From the NCBI RefSeq assembly GCF_014650555.1, contig NZ_BMVE01000001.1, positions 496,001 to 560,000 on the forward strand: a stretch of DNA of 64,000 nt. The letters are read 5' to 3'. The DNA is from Streptomyces goshikiensis. GTDB lineage: Bacteria; Actinomycetota; Actinomycetes; Streptomycetales; Streptomycetaceae. Positions 8,430 to 15,568 of the stretch are shown here, piece after piece. Under the pieces are notes generated by a model. The model was not told the origin of the DNA and searched no databases. It was given only the letters and a program-made list of their open reading frames with translations. Each line of letters starts with the position of its first letter. Positions within the stretch are counted from its first letter, which is position 1. Position numbers and translations under genes: made by a program.

Positions 8430-8843
8430 GTGTCCCAGATCGCAGGCGAGCCCGGGACCCAGGACTTCGTGGAAGTCCGGCTGCCGGCTGCGGGTGCCTA
8501 CCTGTCTGTGCTGCGAACGGCCACGGCCGGACTCGCGGCACGTTTGGACTTCACTCTCGACGAGATCGAGGACCTCCGCATCGCGGTGGACGAGGCCTGC
8601 GCGATCCTGCTCCAGCAGGCCGTGCCGGGCTCCGTCCTCAGCTGCGTCTTCCGGCTGGTGGACGATTCGCTGGAGGTGACCGTCTCGGCACCTACCACCG
8701 ACGGCCGCGCACCGGAACGCGACACGTTCGCGTGGACGGTCCTTTCGGCCCTGGCCGGCAAGGTCGAGGCCACCGTCGAGGAGAACCGGACAGTGAGCAT
8801 CAGCCTCTACAAACAGCGCGGCGCGGGACCAGGCCCGGCGTGA
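8430..8843 (+). CDS. Anti-sigma factor (RsbW/PrsH-like) of the downstream SigH
   Basis: A 137-aa protein of the GHKL/RsbW anti-sigma type. GTG 8430 was chosen because it follows GGAGGTGAG. The segment DEIEDLRIAVDEACAILLQQA sits where the ATP-binding N box should be, but the usual Asn is replaced (EACAILL rather than an EAxxN pattern), and no clear DxGxG G1 box follows. ATP-dependent kinase activity may therefore be weak or absent. The TGA overlaps the GTG of the sigma gene (GTGA), so the pair is translationally coupled and co-stoichiometric. In S. coelicolor the orthologous pair is anti-sigma PrsH/UshX with SigH, which is the basis for the assignment. Confidence 0.85.
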   Translation: MSQIAGEPGTQDFVEVRLPAAGAYLSVLRTATAGLAARLDFTLDEIEDLRIAVDEACAILLQQAVPGSVLSCVFRLVDDSLEVTVSAPTTDGRAPERDTFAWTVLSALAGKVEATVEENRTVSISLYKQRGAGPGPA

Positions 8844-9844
8844 GCGGCGGGGAGATCCCGGTGCGGGGCGGGGATCTGCCCCGGGTACGGCACGAGGTCG
8901 ACGGCGGCATCCCGGAGCAGCAGCACGCCCGGCCGCACCCGGCTGACGCGGATGCGGAATACGGCTTTTTGGACTCGGCGGAGCGACGGGCGGGCCCTAT
9001 GAGCGACAACCAGCACGACCAGCCAGAGTCACCGGAGGCCGCTGCCACGGCCCCGGTGACACCGGCGCCGCCCCTGGCGGCGGCGGATCCGCGCGACCGC
9101 AGTGGCGCGCGGGCCCTGTTCTTCGAGCTGCGGGAGCTGCCCGAGGGCTCGGTGGAGCGCGCGGAACTGCGCAACCGGCTCGTCCGGATGCACCTGCCGC
9201 TGGTCGAGCACCTGGCGCGGCGGTTCCGCAACCGCGGCGAGCCGCTGGACGATCTGACACAGGTCGCGACGATCGGCCTGATCAAGTCGGTGGACCGGTT
9301 CGACCCCGACCGCGGCGTCGAGTTCTCCACGTACGCCACCCCCACGGTGGTGGGAGAGATCAAACGGCACTTCCGCGACAAGGGCTGGGCGGTGCGCGTG
9401 CCCCGGCGCCTGCAGGAGCTGCGGCTCTCGCTGACGACGGCCACGGCGGAACTGTCCCAGCAGCACGGCCGCTCGCCGACCGTGCACGAGCTGGCGGAGC
9501 GGCTCGGGATCTCCGAGGAGGAGGTGCTGGAGGGGCTGGAATCGGCCAATGCCTACAGCACCCTGTCCCTGGACGTCCCGGACACGGACGACGAGTCCCC
9601 GGCGGTCGCGGACACGCTGGGCTCGGAGGACGAGGCGCTGGAGGGCGTCGAGTACCGGGAGTCCCTCAAGCCGCTGCTGGAGGGGCTGCCACCGCGGGAG
9701 AAGCGGATCCTGCTGCTGCGGTTCTTCGGGAACATGACCCAGTCGCAGATCGCGCAGGAGGTCGGCATCTCGCAGATGCACGTCTCCCGCCTGCTGGCCC
9801 GGACCCTGGCCCAGCTCCGGGAGAAGCTCCTCGTCGAGGAGTAG
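8840..9844 (+). CDS. sigH: SigH-type stress sigma factor (SigB/SigF/SigG family)
   Basis: An alternative sigma-70 factor of the group III stress family. ELRNRLVRMHLPLVEHLARRF (region 2.1) leads to LTQVATIGLIKSVDRFDPDRG and EFSTYATPTVVGEIKRHFRD (2.3-2.4). Region 3 is QQHGRSPTVHELAERLGIS, and region 4 is LPPREKRILLLRFFGNMTQSQIAQEVGISQMHVSRLLA. The coupled start at GTG 8840 gives 334 aa; an internal ATG at 8999 gives 281 aa beginning MSDNQHDQ. Both could be used, since S. coelicolor SigH is known in several sizes arising from different starts and processing. The ~50-residue extension has codon bias like coding DNA. Control by the overlapping anti-sigma gene is expected. Confidence 0.9.
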   Translation: MSGGEIPVRGGDLPRVRHEVDGGIPEQQHARPHPADADAEYGFLDSAERRAGPMSDNQHDQPESPEAAATAPVTPAPPLAAADPRDRSGARALFFELRELPEGSVERAELRNRLVRMHLPLVEHLARRFRNRGEPLDDLTQVATIGLIKSVDRFDPDRGVEFSTYATPTVVGEIKRHFRDKGWAVRVPRRLQELRLSLTTATAELSQQHGRSPTVHELAERLGISEEEVLEGLESANAYSTLSLDVPDTDDESPAVADTLGSEDEALEGVEYRESLKPLLEGLPPREKRILLLRFFGNMTQSQIAQEVGISQMHVSRLLARTLAQLREKLLVEE

Positions 9845-9853
9845 CCGCAGGGG

Positions 9854-10324
9854 CTATCGGGTCCGCTCGCCGGGCCCGATTCCCAGAGCCTCGGTCGCCG
9901 TCGGGTTCACCAGCAGGGCCACGACGGCCACGGCCGCCAGCGCCAGACCCACGGCGGCGGCGGCCATCGCCCCGCCCGTGGTCCACAGGGTCCACGCCAC
10001 CGGGAGCGCCATCAGCTGGGTGATCAGCGCCGGGCCGCGGCTCCAGCGGCGGCCCAGGCGCAGCCCGCGGGCCGCGATCAGCGGCAGCGCGGCGAGCGCG
10101 AGCAGGGTCACGCCCCCGGTCTCGGCCTGCTGCGGGGAGTCGGGGTCGCCGGCGATGCCCACGAACAGCATGTAGACGCCGAGGCCGGCCAGCGCCAGGC
10201 CCTCCAGCGCGGTGAGCGCGGCGGCGGCGGTCAGCCGGCCGGGCAGCGCGGCGGCAGCGGCACCCGTACCGGTCGCACCGGTCGCTTCGGTCGCGGGGGC
10301 ATTCGAGGCAGGCTTCTTACTCAC
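9854..10324 (-). CDS. Small integral membrane protein (Rv3217c-like position)
   Basis: A 156-aa protein with a polar Ala/Thr-rich N-terminus of about 28 residues, then four hydrophobic segments (around 30-55, 70-85, 98-115 and 118-140), ending in a short charged tail. GTG 10324 gives the start MSKKPASN; the much longer frame upstream lies antisense to the lipid kinase and is not coding. It is convergent with sigH (9-bp gap) and divergent from the lipid kinase. No function can be assigned. Its place next to the lipid kinase and whiB1 matches a membrane gene in the same spot in M. tuberculosis. Confidence 0.75.
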   Translation of the reverse strand: MSKKPASNAPATEATGATGTGAAAAALPGRLTAAAALTALEGLALAGLGVYMLFVGIAGDPDSPQQAETGGVTLLALAALPLIAARGLRLGRRWSRGPALITQLMALPVAWTLWTTGGAMAAAAVGLALAAVAVVALLVNPTATEALGIGPGERTR

Positions 10325-10408
10325 CCCAGCAGGGTAGCCGCGCCCCGCCGGCCCGGGAGGGGACGGCCAGTATGGGTCGCCCGTGGACGGGTGGGTAGGC
10401 TGGCGCTC

Positions 10409-11374
10409 ATGCGTGCACTTCTCGTGGCCAACCCAGCAGCGACCACCACCAGTGCGCGCACGCGTGACGTCCTGACCCACGCCCTGGCCAGCGAGATGAA
10501 GCTGGAGGCGGTCACCACCGAGTACCGCGGCCACGCCCGGGACCTCGGCCGCAAGGCGGCCCTGGAGGGCATGGACCTGGTGGTCGCGCTCGGCGGCGAC
10601 GGCACCGTCAACGAGGTGGTGAACGGGCTGCTGCACGACGGGCCCGACCCGGAGCGGCTGCCGAGGCTGGCGGTGGTCCCCGGCGGCTCCACCAATGTGT
10701 TCGCCCGCGCGCTCGGACTGCCCAACGACGCGGTCGAGGCGACCGGCGCCCTGCTGGACGCGCTGCGGGAGCGGCGCGAGCGGACGGTGGGCCTGGGCCT
10801 GGCGGGCGGCACCCCGGGCACGGCGGACGAGTCGGTTCCGGAGCGCTGGTTCACCTTCTGCGCGGGCTTCGGCTTCGACGCGGGTGTGGTGGGGCGGGTC
10901 GAGCAGCAGCGGGAGCGCGGCAAGCGTTCGACGCACGCCCTCTATGTACGACAGCTCGTGCGCCAGTTCCTGGAGGAGCCGAACCGGCGGCACGGCACGG
11001 TCACGCTGGAGCGGCCCGGCGAGGATCCGGTGCCGGATCTGGTGCTGTCCATAGTCTGCAACACCTCGCCGTGGACATACCTGGGCAATCGTCCGCTGTA
11101 CGCCTCTCCCGACGCATCGTTCGATACCGCACTTGACGTATTGGCCCTCAACCGTTTGTCAACTCCGGCGGTCGCCCGCTACGCGACACAGCTCCTGACC
11201 TCGACTCCTGAGCGCGGTCCGCACGGCAAGCATGCGGTGTCTCTGCACGATCTGACCGACTTCACCTTGCATTCGAAGGTTCCGCTTCCGTTCCAGATGG
11301 ACGGAGACCACCTCGGTCTGCGCACCAGCGTTCGGTTCACAGGCGTTCGCCGTGCACTGCGTGTGATTGTGTGA
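10409..11374 (+). CDS. Diacylglycerol/lipid kinase family protein
   Basis: A 321-aa protein with the DAGK catalytic fold. NPAA at residues 8-11, the nucleotide-binding signature ALGGDGTVNEVVNGL (near 64-78) and VVPGGSTNVFARALGLP (near 90-106) define the family. The C-terminal half carries the beta-rich substrate domain, ending FQMDGDHLG. It is expected to phosphorylate a lipid such as diacylglycerol, a sphingoid base or an undecaprenyl precursor; the substrate is not evident. ATG 10409 was preferred to GTG 10391 because family members begin at the first beta strand (MRALLVANPAA). It lies upstream of whiB1 in the same direction, separated by a 319-bp leader. Confidence 0.9.
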   Translation: MRALLVANPAATTTSARTRDVLTHALASEMKLEAVTTEYRGHARDLGRKAALEGMDLVVALGGDGTVNEVVNGLLHDGPDPERLPRLAVVPGGSTNVFARALGLPNDAVEATGALLDALRERRERTVGLGLAGGTPGTADESVPERWFTFCAGFGFDAGVVGRVEQQRERGKRSTHALYVRQLVRQFLEEPNRRHGTVTLERPGEDPVPDLVLSIVCNTSPWTYLGNRPLYASPDASFDTALDVLALNRLSTPAVARYATQLLTSTPERGPHGKHAVSLHDLTDFTLHSKVPLPFQMDGDHLGLRTSVRFTGVRRALRVIV

Positions 11375-11693
11375 GTGGAGGGGCCGAAAGTCCTTTCACT
11401 CGAACGTATACACGTCGGTCCACCCCTAGGAAGTAGGGCTGTGACCTAGTAGACACCGACGAATCAAAAAAAACTTTCCGGAAGGGGTTGTATCCCCGTC
11501 CGAGGTTTGCGAATCTCTACATGGCGATCGGGACAGCCCGCACAACCCGGCACCCACACAGACCGCCAGAACCCCACCACGAATCACGGACCGCACCAGG
11601 AAACTGGGCGTCGGCCCTTCCCTCACGAGGGGATTCGTGAAAGCGTTCACATTCACAAGCAACCTGCCCGCAATACAAGGAGATGGAGCAGCC
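11375..11693 (+). promoter_or_regulatory. Long untranslated promoter/leader region of whiB1
   Basis: These 319 bp hold no convincing gene. The segment is less GC-rich than its surroundings, with an A-tract at 11466-11473. A plausible promoter is TTGTAT (11488-11493) and GAATCT (11511-11516), 17 bp apart. That would give a 5' untranslated leader of about 170 nt before the whiB1 ATG. A leader this long suggests post-transcriptional or multi-factor control, as expected for an essential Fe-S regulator. The inverted arrangement CCCTCACGAGGGG near 11624-11636 could form a small hairpin. Confidence 0.5.
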
Positions 11694-11951
11694 ATGGACT
11701 GGCGTCACAACGCCGTTTGCCGCGAGGAAGACCCGGAACTCTTCTTCCCCATCGGCAACACCGGTCCTGCGCTGCTGCAGATCGAGGAAGCCAAGGCCGT
11801 CTGCCGCCGTTGCCCCGTCATGGAGCAGTGCCTGCAGTGGGCGCTCGAGTCCGGTCAGGACTCCGGCGTCTGGGGCGGTCTCAGCGAGGACGAGCGCCGC
11901 GCCATGAAGCGCCGCGCCGCTCGCAATCGGGCGCGCAACGCCACCGCCTGA
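11694..11951 (+). CDS. wblE: WhiB1/WblE, WhiB-family Fe-S transcription regulator
   Basis: An 85-aa WhiB-like protein. Four cysteines, C9, C37, C40 and C46, bind a [4Fe-4S] cluster; GVWGG at 58-62 is the family beta-turn; the tail ERRAMKRRAARNRARN is the basic DNA-binding part. The sequence DWRHNAVCREEDPELFFPIGN and its size fit WblE, the Streptomyces counterpart of mycobacterial WhiB1, which binds sigma-A region 4 and responds to NO. ATG 11694 follows AAGGAG. Flanking order (lipid kinase before it, PdtaS-type kinase converging after it) supports orthology. A strong terminator lies 63 bp downstream. Confidence 0.94.
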   Translation: MDWRHNAVCREEDPELFFPIGNTGPALLQIEEAKAVCRRCPVMEQCLQWALESGQDSGVWGGLSEDERRAMKRRAARNRARNATA

Positions 11952-12014
11952 CATCGACTTTCGAGCCTCGAGCCGCAGCGCGTAGTACCTGACAAGCGCT
12001 CAGCAACGTGCTCT

Positions 12015-12050
12015 TGAGCCCCGGACCGAGAACCTTCGGTCCGGGGCTCA
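12015..12050. terminator. Rho-independent-type terminator after whiB1
   Basis: A perfect 15-bp inverted repeat (TGAGCCCCGGACCGA and its complement) with a 6-nt loop lies 63 bp beyond the whiB1 stop. No U-tract follows, as is usual in Streptomyces. Confidence 0.85.
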
Positions 12051-12078
12051 GTGCTGTGCGGGGTCCGGCGGCGACACC

Positions 12079-12103
12079 GGCCGGTCACCCTGGGTGACCG
12101 GCC
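12079..12103. terminator. Terminator hairpin after the pdtaS-like gene
   Basis: GGCCGGTCACCC pairs perfectly with GGGTGACCGGCC around a single central base. It lies 7 bp beyond the stop of the leftward histidine kinase, between it and whiB1. Confidence 0.75.
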
Positions 12104-12110
12104 CCGCGGG

Positions 12111-13580
12111 TCATTTCTGCGGGCTGGCCGGGATGTCGAGGACGACCTTGGTGCCGCGCGGCTCCACCCGGAGCATGTCGAACGTTCCGCCGAGCTCTCC
12201 CTCGACGAGGGTCCGTACGATCTGCAGCCCGAGGTTGCCGGCCCGCTGCGGGTCGAATCCCTCGGGCAGACCGCAGCCGTCGTCGACCACCGTGATCAAC
12301 AGGCGGGCGTCGGCGCGGCCGGCGCCGGAGCGGGACGCGGTCACCTCGACGGCGCCGCCCTCCCCCTGGGTGAAGGCGTGCTCCAGGGCGTTCTGCAGGA
12401 TCTCGGTCAGCACCATCGACAGCGGGGTGGCGACCTCCGCGTCCAGGATCCCGAAGCGGCCGGCGCGCCGGCAGACCACCTTGCCCGGGGAGATCTCCGC
12501 GACCATCGCGATCACCCGGTCGGCGATCTCGTCGAACTCGACGCGCTCGTCCAGGTTCTGAGAGAGCGTCTCATGCACGATCGCGATCGAACCGACGCGG
12601 CGCACGGCCTCGTTGAGCGCCTCGCGCCCTTGAGGAGAATCCATTCTCCGGGCCTGGAGCCGCAACAGTGCGGCCACCGTCTGGAGGTTGTTCTTCACCC
12701 GGTGGTGGATCTCCCGGATGGTCGCGTCCTTCGTGATCAATTCACGTTCGCGACGCCGCAGTTCCGTGACGTCGCGGCAGAGCACGAGGGAGCCGATCCG
12801 GGTGCCCTTGGGCTTGAGCGGGATCGCCCGCAGCTGGATGACCCCGCCGTTGCCCTCGACCTCGGTCTCCCGGGGCGCCCAGCCGCTGGCGAGCTTGACG
12901 AGCGCCTCGTCGACGGGGCCGCGGGAGGGGGCGAGCTCGGTGGTGGTGGTGCCCAGGTGCTGGCCGACCAGATCGGAGGCGAGGCCGAGCCGGTGGTAGG
13001 CGGAGAGCGCGTTCGGGGACGCGTAGGTGACCACGCCGTCGGCGTCGAGACGGATCAGGCCGTCGCCGACGCGCGGCGACGCGTCCATGTCGACCTGCTG
13101 GCCGGGGAACGGGAACGAGCCCGCCGCGATCATCTGGGCGAGGTCGGAGGCGGACTGGAGGTAGGTCAGCTCCAGCCGGCTCGGTGTACGCACAGTGAGC
13201 AGATTGGTGTTCCGGGCGATCACTCCCAGGACCCGGCCCTCGCGGCGGACGGGGATCGACTCGACGCGGACCGGCACCTCCTCGCGCCACTCCGGGTCGC
13301 CCTCGCGCACGATCCGGCCCTCGTCGAGCGCGGCGTCGAGGAGCGGACGGCGGCCGCGCGGCACGAGGTGCCCGACCATGTCGTCCTGGTACGAGGTCGG
13401 ACCGGTGTTCGGGCGCATCTGCGCGACCGACACGTACCGGGTGCCGTCGAGGGTCGGAACCCACAGCACGAGGTCGGCGAAGGAGAGGTCGGAGAGCAGC
13501 TGCCACTCCGAGACCAGCAGGTGGAGCCACTCCAGGTCGGTTTCACTGAGAGCGGTGTGCTGGCGTACGAGGTCGTTCAT
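12111..13580 (-). CDS. pdtaS: PdtaS-like sensor histidine kinase (GAF-PAS-HisKA_2-HATPase)
   Basis: A 489-aa soluble kinase with no membrane segment. Residues ~1-150 are a GAF-like domain (MNDLVRQHTALSETDLEWLHLL...), ~165-285 a PAS domain with DADGVVTYASPNALSAYHRLGL, and the HisKA_2 phosphoacceptor EIHHRVKNNLQTVAALLRLQARR follows at about 293-315. The HATPase part shows LTEILQNALEHAF (N box) and VVDDGCGLPEGF (G1). The domain order matches mycobacterial PdtaS, which signals to the antiterminator PdtaR (ANTAR). No response regulator is adjacent, so its partner must be encoded elsewhere. ATG 13580 begins the conserved MNDLVRQH. It converges on whiB1. Confidence 0.9.
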   Translation of the reverse strand: MNDLVRQHTALSETDLEWLHLLVSEWQLLSDLSFADLVLWVPTLDGTRYVSVAQMRPNTGPTSYQDDMVGHLVPRGRRPLLDAALDEGRIVREGDPEWREEVPVRVESIPVRREGRVLGVIARNTNLLTVRTPSRLELTYLQSASDLAQMIAAGSFPFPGQQVDMDASPRVGDGLIRLDADGVVTYASPNALSAYHRLGLASDLVGQHLGTTTTELAPSRGPVDEALVKLASGWAPRETEVEGNGGVIQLRAIPLKPKGTRIGSLVLCRDVTELRRRERELITKDATIREIHHRVKNNLQTVAALLRLQARRMDSPQGREALNEAVRRVGSIAIVHETLSQNLDERVEFDEIADRVIAMVAEISPGKVVCRRAGRFGILDAEVATPLSMVLTEILQNALEHAFTQGEGGAVEVTASRSGAGRADARLLITVVDDGCGLPEGFDPQRAGNLGLQIVRTLVEGELGGTFDMLRVEPRGTKVVLDIPASPQK

Positions 13581-13963
13581 GGAGGGCACCCGGCGAGCGT
13601 ACCCCGGGTACGGGCCATGACTTTCCCCACGGCGCATACTCAGGAGTATCCAGGATGGCCGGAACCCGCGTACTGTTGGAGAAAGTGACGGCAACGAAGG
13701 CCTTGTCATTGGATGGACAGAAGAGATTGGTCTAGTCCACAATTGCTCTAAGCTTCCGCCCTCCCCGCACAGGAGGACGGATCGAGGTAAGCCGCGCGCT
13801 CTGCCCTGACCGCGCAGGCACCTCCCAACCGGCCGCCGGGAACCGCACACCCTGTGGCCGTTAGTACTCCGGGCTACGGTGCCGGGCGGGCTGAGGGTCC
13901 CGCCCCGGCACCGTGGCCCAGAGGAACGTGCGGCCCCACTCCCCCGCACTCGCGCCGGTTCCG
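13581..13963. other. Intergenic region with orphan DasR site and apparent relic leader
   Basis: This 383-bp gap has no credible coding frame. It holds the upstream region of the histidine kinase on the left and a dre-like site at 13726-13741. A rightward AGGAGGA ribosome-binding-like motif near 13769-13778 is followed by no start codon or open frame. The arrangement resembles a chitin-responsive promoter and leader whose gene has been lost. Confidence 0.45.
13726..13741 (+). promoter_or_regulatory. DasR-responsive element (dre) with no obvious target gene
   Basis: ATTGGTCTAGTCCACA matches the dre core TGGTCTAGACCA with one central change, a variant commonly seen in chitinase promoters. Rightward, no gene follows. 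Leftward, the histidine kinase begins 145 bp away. Confidence 0.68.
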
Positions 13964-14557
13964 CTACGCGGGCCAGGCCAGCAGTGCGAGCTCCGCCACC
14001 GCCTCCAGCTCCGCCCGGGTCGCCCCGTCGCGCGACTGCTGCGACATCCCCTGGAGCACGGCCCCCGCATAGCGGGCCAGCGCCCGCGCGTCGGTGTCGG
14101 CGGGCAGCGCGCCGGCCGCCACGTCGGCCCGGATCCGGCTCTCGAACATCGCCAGGCTGTCGTCCCGCCGCCGGCGCAGGGCGTCCGCGACCTCCGCCGA
14201 GGTGGTGTTGGTGCCCGCGCTGATCACCAGGCAGCCCGGCGGATGGGCCGGGTCGGTGTAGATCTCGGCGGCCTCGCGCAGGATCCGGCCCACGGCCGCG
14301 CGGGCGGTGGGCTCCTCGGCGAGCGCCACGGCCGCGAAGTCCGCGTACCGGCTGCCGTACACGACGACGACCTCGTCGAAGAGCTTGCGCTTGTCGCCGA
14401 AGGCGGCGTACAGGCTGGGGGCGCCGATCCCGAGTTCCCTGGTCAGATCGGAGATCGAGGTCGCCTCGTAGCCGCGCTCCCAGAAGGCGTGCATGGCCGT
14501 GTCGAGGGCGGCGTCGCGGTCGAAGGAGCGGGGCCTGCCGCGCTGTCCGGTCACCAT
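13964..14557 (-). CDS. TetR/AcrR-family repressor
   Basis: A 197-aa TetR regulator. The N-terminal helix-turn-helix reads RSFDRDAALDTAMHAFWERGYEATSISDLTRELGIGAPSLYAAFGDKRKLF (about 10-60), the pattern of the TetR subgroup that controls adjacent oxidoreductases. The C-terminal ligand domain includes HPPGCLVISAGTNTTSAEVADALRRRR. It is divergent from a short-chain dehydrogenase gene, with an imperfect palindrome between them. It probably represses that gene and itself. The ligand is unknown. Confidence 0.92.
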   Translation of the reverse strand: MVTGQRGRPRSFDRDAALDTAMHAFWERGYEATSISDLTRELGIGAPSLYAAFGDKRKLFDEVVVVYGSRYADFAAVALAEEPTARAAVGRILREAAEIYTDPAHPPGCLVISAGTNTTSAEVADALRRRRDDSLAMFESRIRADVAAGALPADTDARALARYAGAVLQGMSQQSRDGATRAELEAVAELALLAWPA

Positions 14558-14562
14558 GCGCC

Positions 14563-14588
14563 GATTCTATAGCGGGCGTTATGGAATC
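14563..14588. promoter_or_regulatory. Probable TetR operator in the divergent TetR/SDR promoter
   Basis: GATTCTATA and TATGGAATC form arms matching at 8 of 9 positions around an 8-bp spacer. The site begins 6 bp upstream of the TetR start codon and lies within the 84-bp divergent gap. Confidence 0.6.
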
Positions 14589-14641
14589 TGGTACGGTCCC
14601 TTTCTGTAGCGACCACTAGACATTGCGGAGGGGGGCGCGTC

Positions 14642-15403
14642 ATGGGCGTGCTCAAGGGCAGGACGGCGCTGGTCACGGGCGGCAGCCGGGGCATCGGGCG
14701 GGCGATCGCGGAGCGGCTGGCGCGGGACGGGGCGCGGGTGGCCGTCCACTACGGGCGCGACGCGGCGGCCGCGGAGACGGTCGTCGCGGGCATCCGGGCC
14801 GAGGGGGGCGAGGCGTTCGCGGTACGGGCGGAGCTGGGGGTGCCGGGGGACGCGGAGGCGCTGTGGGCGGCGTACGCGGCCGATCCGCTGGCCACGGAGG
14901 GGGTGGACATCCTGGTCAACAACGCGGGCGCGCCGCACTTCGGGGGGATCGCGGACACGGACGAGGCGGCGTACGACCGGGTCCACGCGCTGAACGCCAA
15001 GGCCCCGTTCTTCGTGATCCGGCACGGGCTGGCGCGGCTGCGGGACGGGGGCCGGATCGTGAACGTGACCGGCACCCCGGACATCGCCCTGCCGGCGATC
15101 CTGGCCACGATCGCGGCGAAGGGCGCGGTGAACGCGCTGACGGTCTCACTGGCGGCGGAGCTCGCGCCGCGGGGGATCACGGTGAACTCCGTGGGCCCCG
15201 GCATCACGGACACCGATCTGAACGCGGGCTGGCTGGCCGACCCCGGGGCCCGGGCGCACGCCGCGTCCCGCTCGGTGTTCGGCCGGATCGGCGGCCCGGA
15301 GGAGGTCGCGGACGTCGTGGCCTTCCTGGCCTCCCCGGACTCCCGCTGGATCACGGGCCAGCACCTGCGCGCCACGGGCGGCCTCCAGCTGGCCCTCCTG
15401 TGA
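14642..15403 (+). CDS. SDR-family oxidoreductase with altered catalytic residues
   Basis: A 253-aa short-chain dehydrogenase/reductase. The cofactor loop VTGGSRGIG is near residues 13-21 and NNAGAPHFGG near 94-103. VNSVGPGITDTDLN and the C-terminal VAFLASPDSRWITGQHLRATGG are normal for the family. The expected YxxxK reads TIAAK (ATIAAKGAVNALT), so the catalytic Tyr is Thr, and the catalytic Ser region (NVTGTPD) also differs. It may act on unusual substrates, bind without reducing, or be inactive. Probably regulated by the divergent TetR. ATG follows a GGAGGGG site. A hairpin terminator follows. Confidence 0.86.
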   Translation: MGVLKGRTALVTGGSRGIGRAIAERLARDGARVAVHYGRDAAAAETVVAGIRAEGGEAFAVRAELGVPGDAEALWAAYAADPLATEGVDILVNNAGAPHFGGIADTDEAAYDRVHALNAKAPFFVIRHGLARLRDGGRIVNVTGTPDIALPAILATIAAKGAVNALTVSLAAELAPRGITVNSVGPGITDTDLNAGWLADPGARAHAASRSVFGRIGGPEEVADVVAFLASPDSRWITGQHLRATGGLQLALL

Positions 15404-15410
15404 ACCCCTC

Positions 15411-15438
15411 GCCGCCGCGCGGCAGGTCGCGCGGCGGC
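15411..15438 (+). terminator. Hairpin terminator after the SDR gene
   Basis: GCCGCCGCGC pairs perfectly with GCGCGGCGGC around an 8-nt loop, starting 8 bp after the SDR stop codon. It separates this gene from the nagB promoter. Confidence 0.65.
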
Positions 15439-15524
15439 GGGGCCCCACGGGCGGGCGACGGGGGGCCGACGGGATCACCATGGAAGGGGGCCGCGTTCGG
15501 CCGGAAGGGGGGCGGCTCTGGTAG

Positions 15525-15540
15525 ATTGGTCTATACCACA
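15525..15540 (+). promoter_or_regulatory. DasR-responsive element (dre) upstream of nagB
   Basis: ATTGGTCTATACCACA fits the DasR operator consensus around TGGTCTA-ACCA. It ends 28 bp before the nagB start codon, the position expected for repression of nagB by DasR and relief by GlcN-6-P. Confidence 0.85.
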
Positions 15541-15568
15541 CCGTCCTCTCCAGATCGGCAGGCCCCGC

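Noticed and set aside
9854..10993. Long version of the membrane-protein gene reaching back through the lipid kinase
   Set aside because: The extra N-terminus lies antisense to a gene with a strong kinase signature. The internal GTG at 10324 gives a normal membrane protein.
12015..12103. Small RNA formed by two hairpins between whiB1 and pdtaS
   Set aside because: Each hairpin sits just after a convergent gene stop and is better explained as that gene's terminator.
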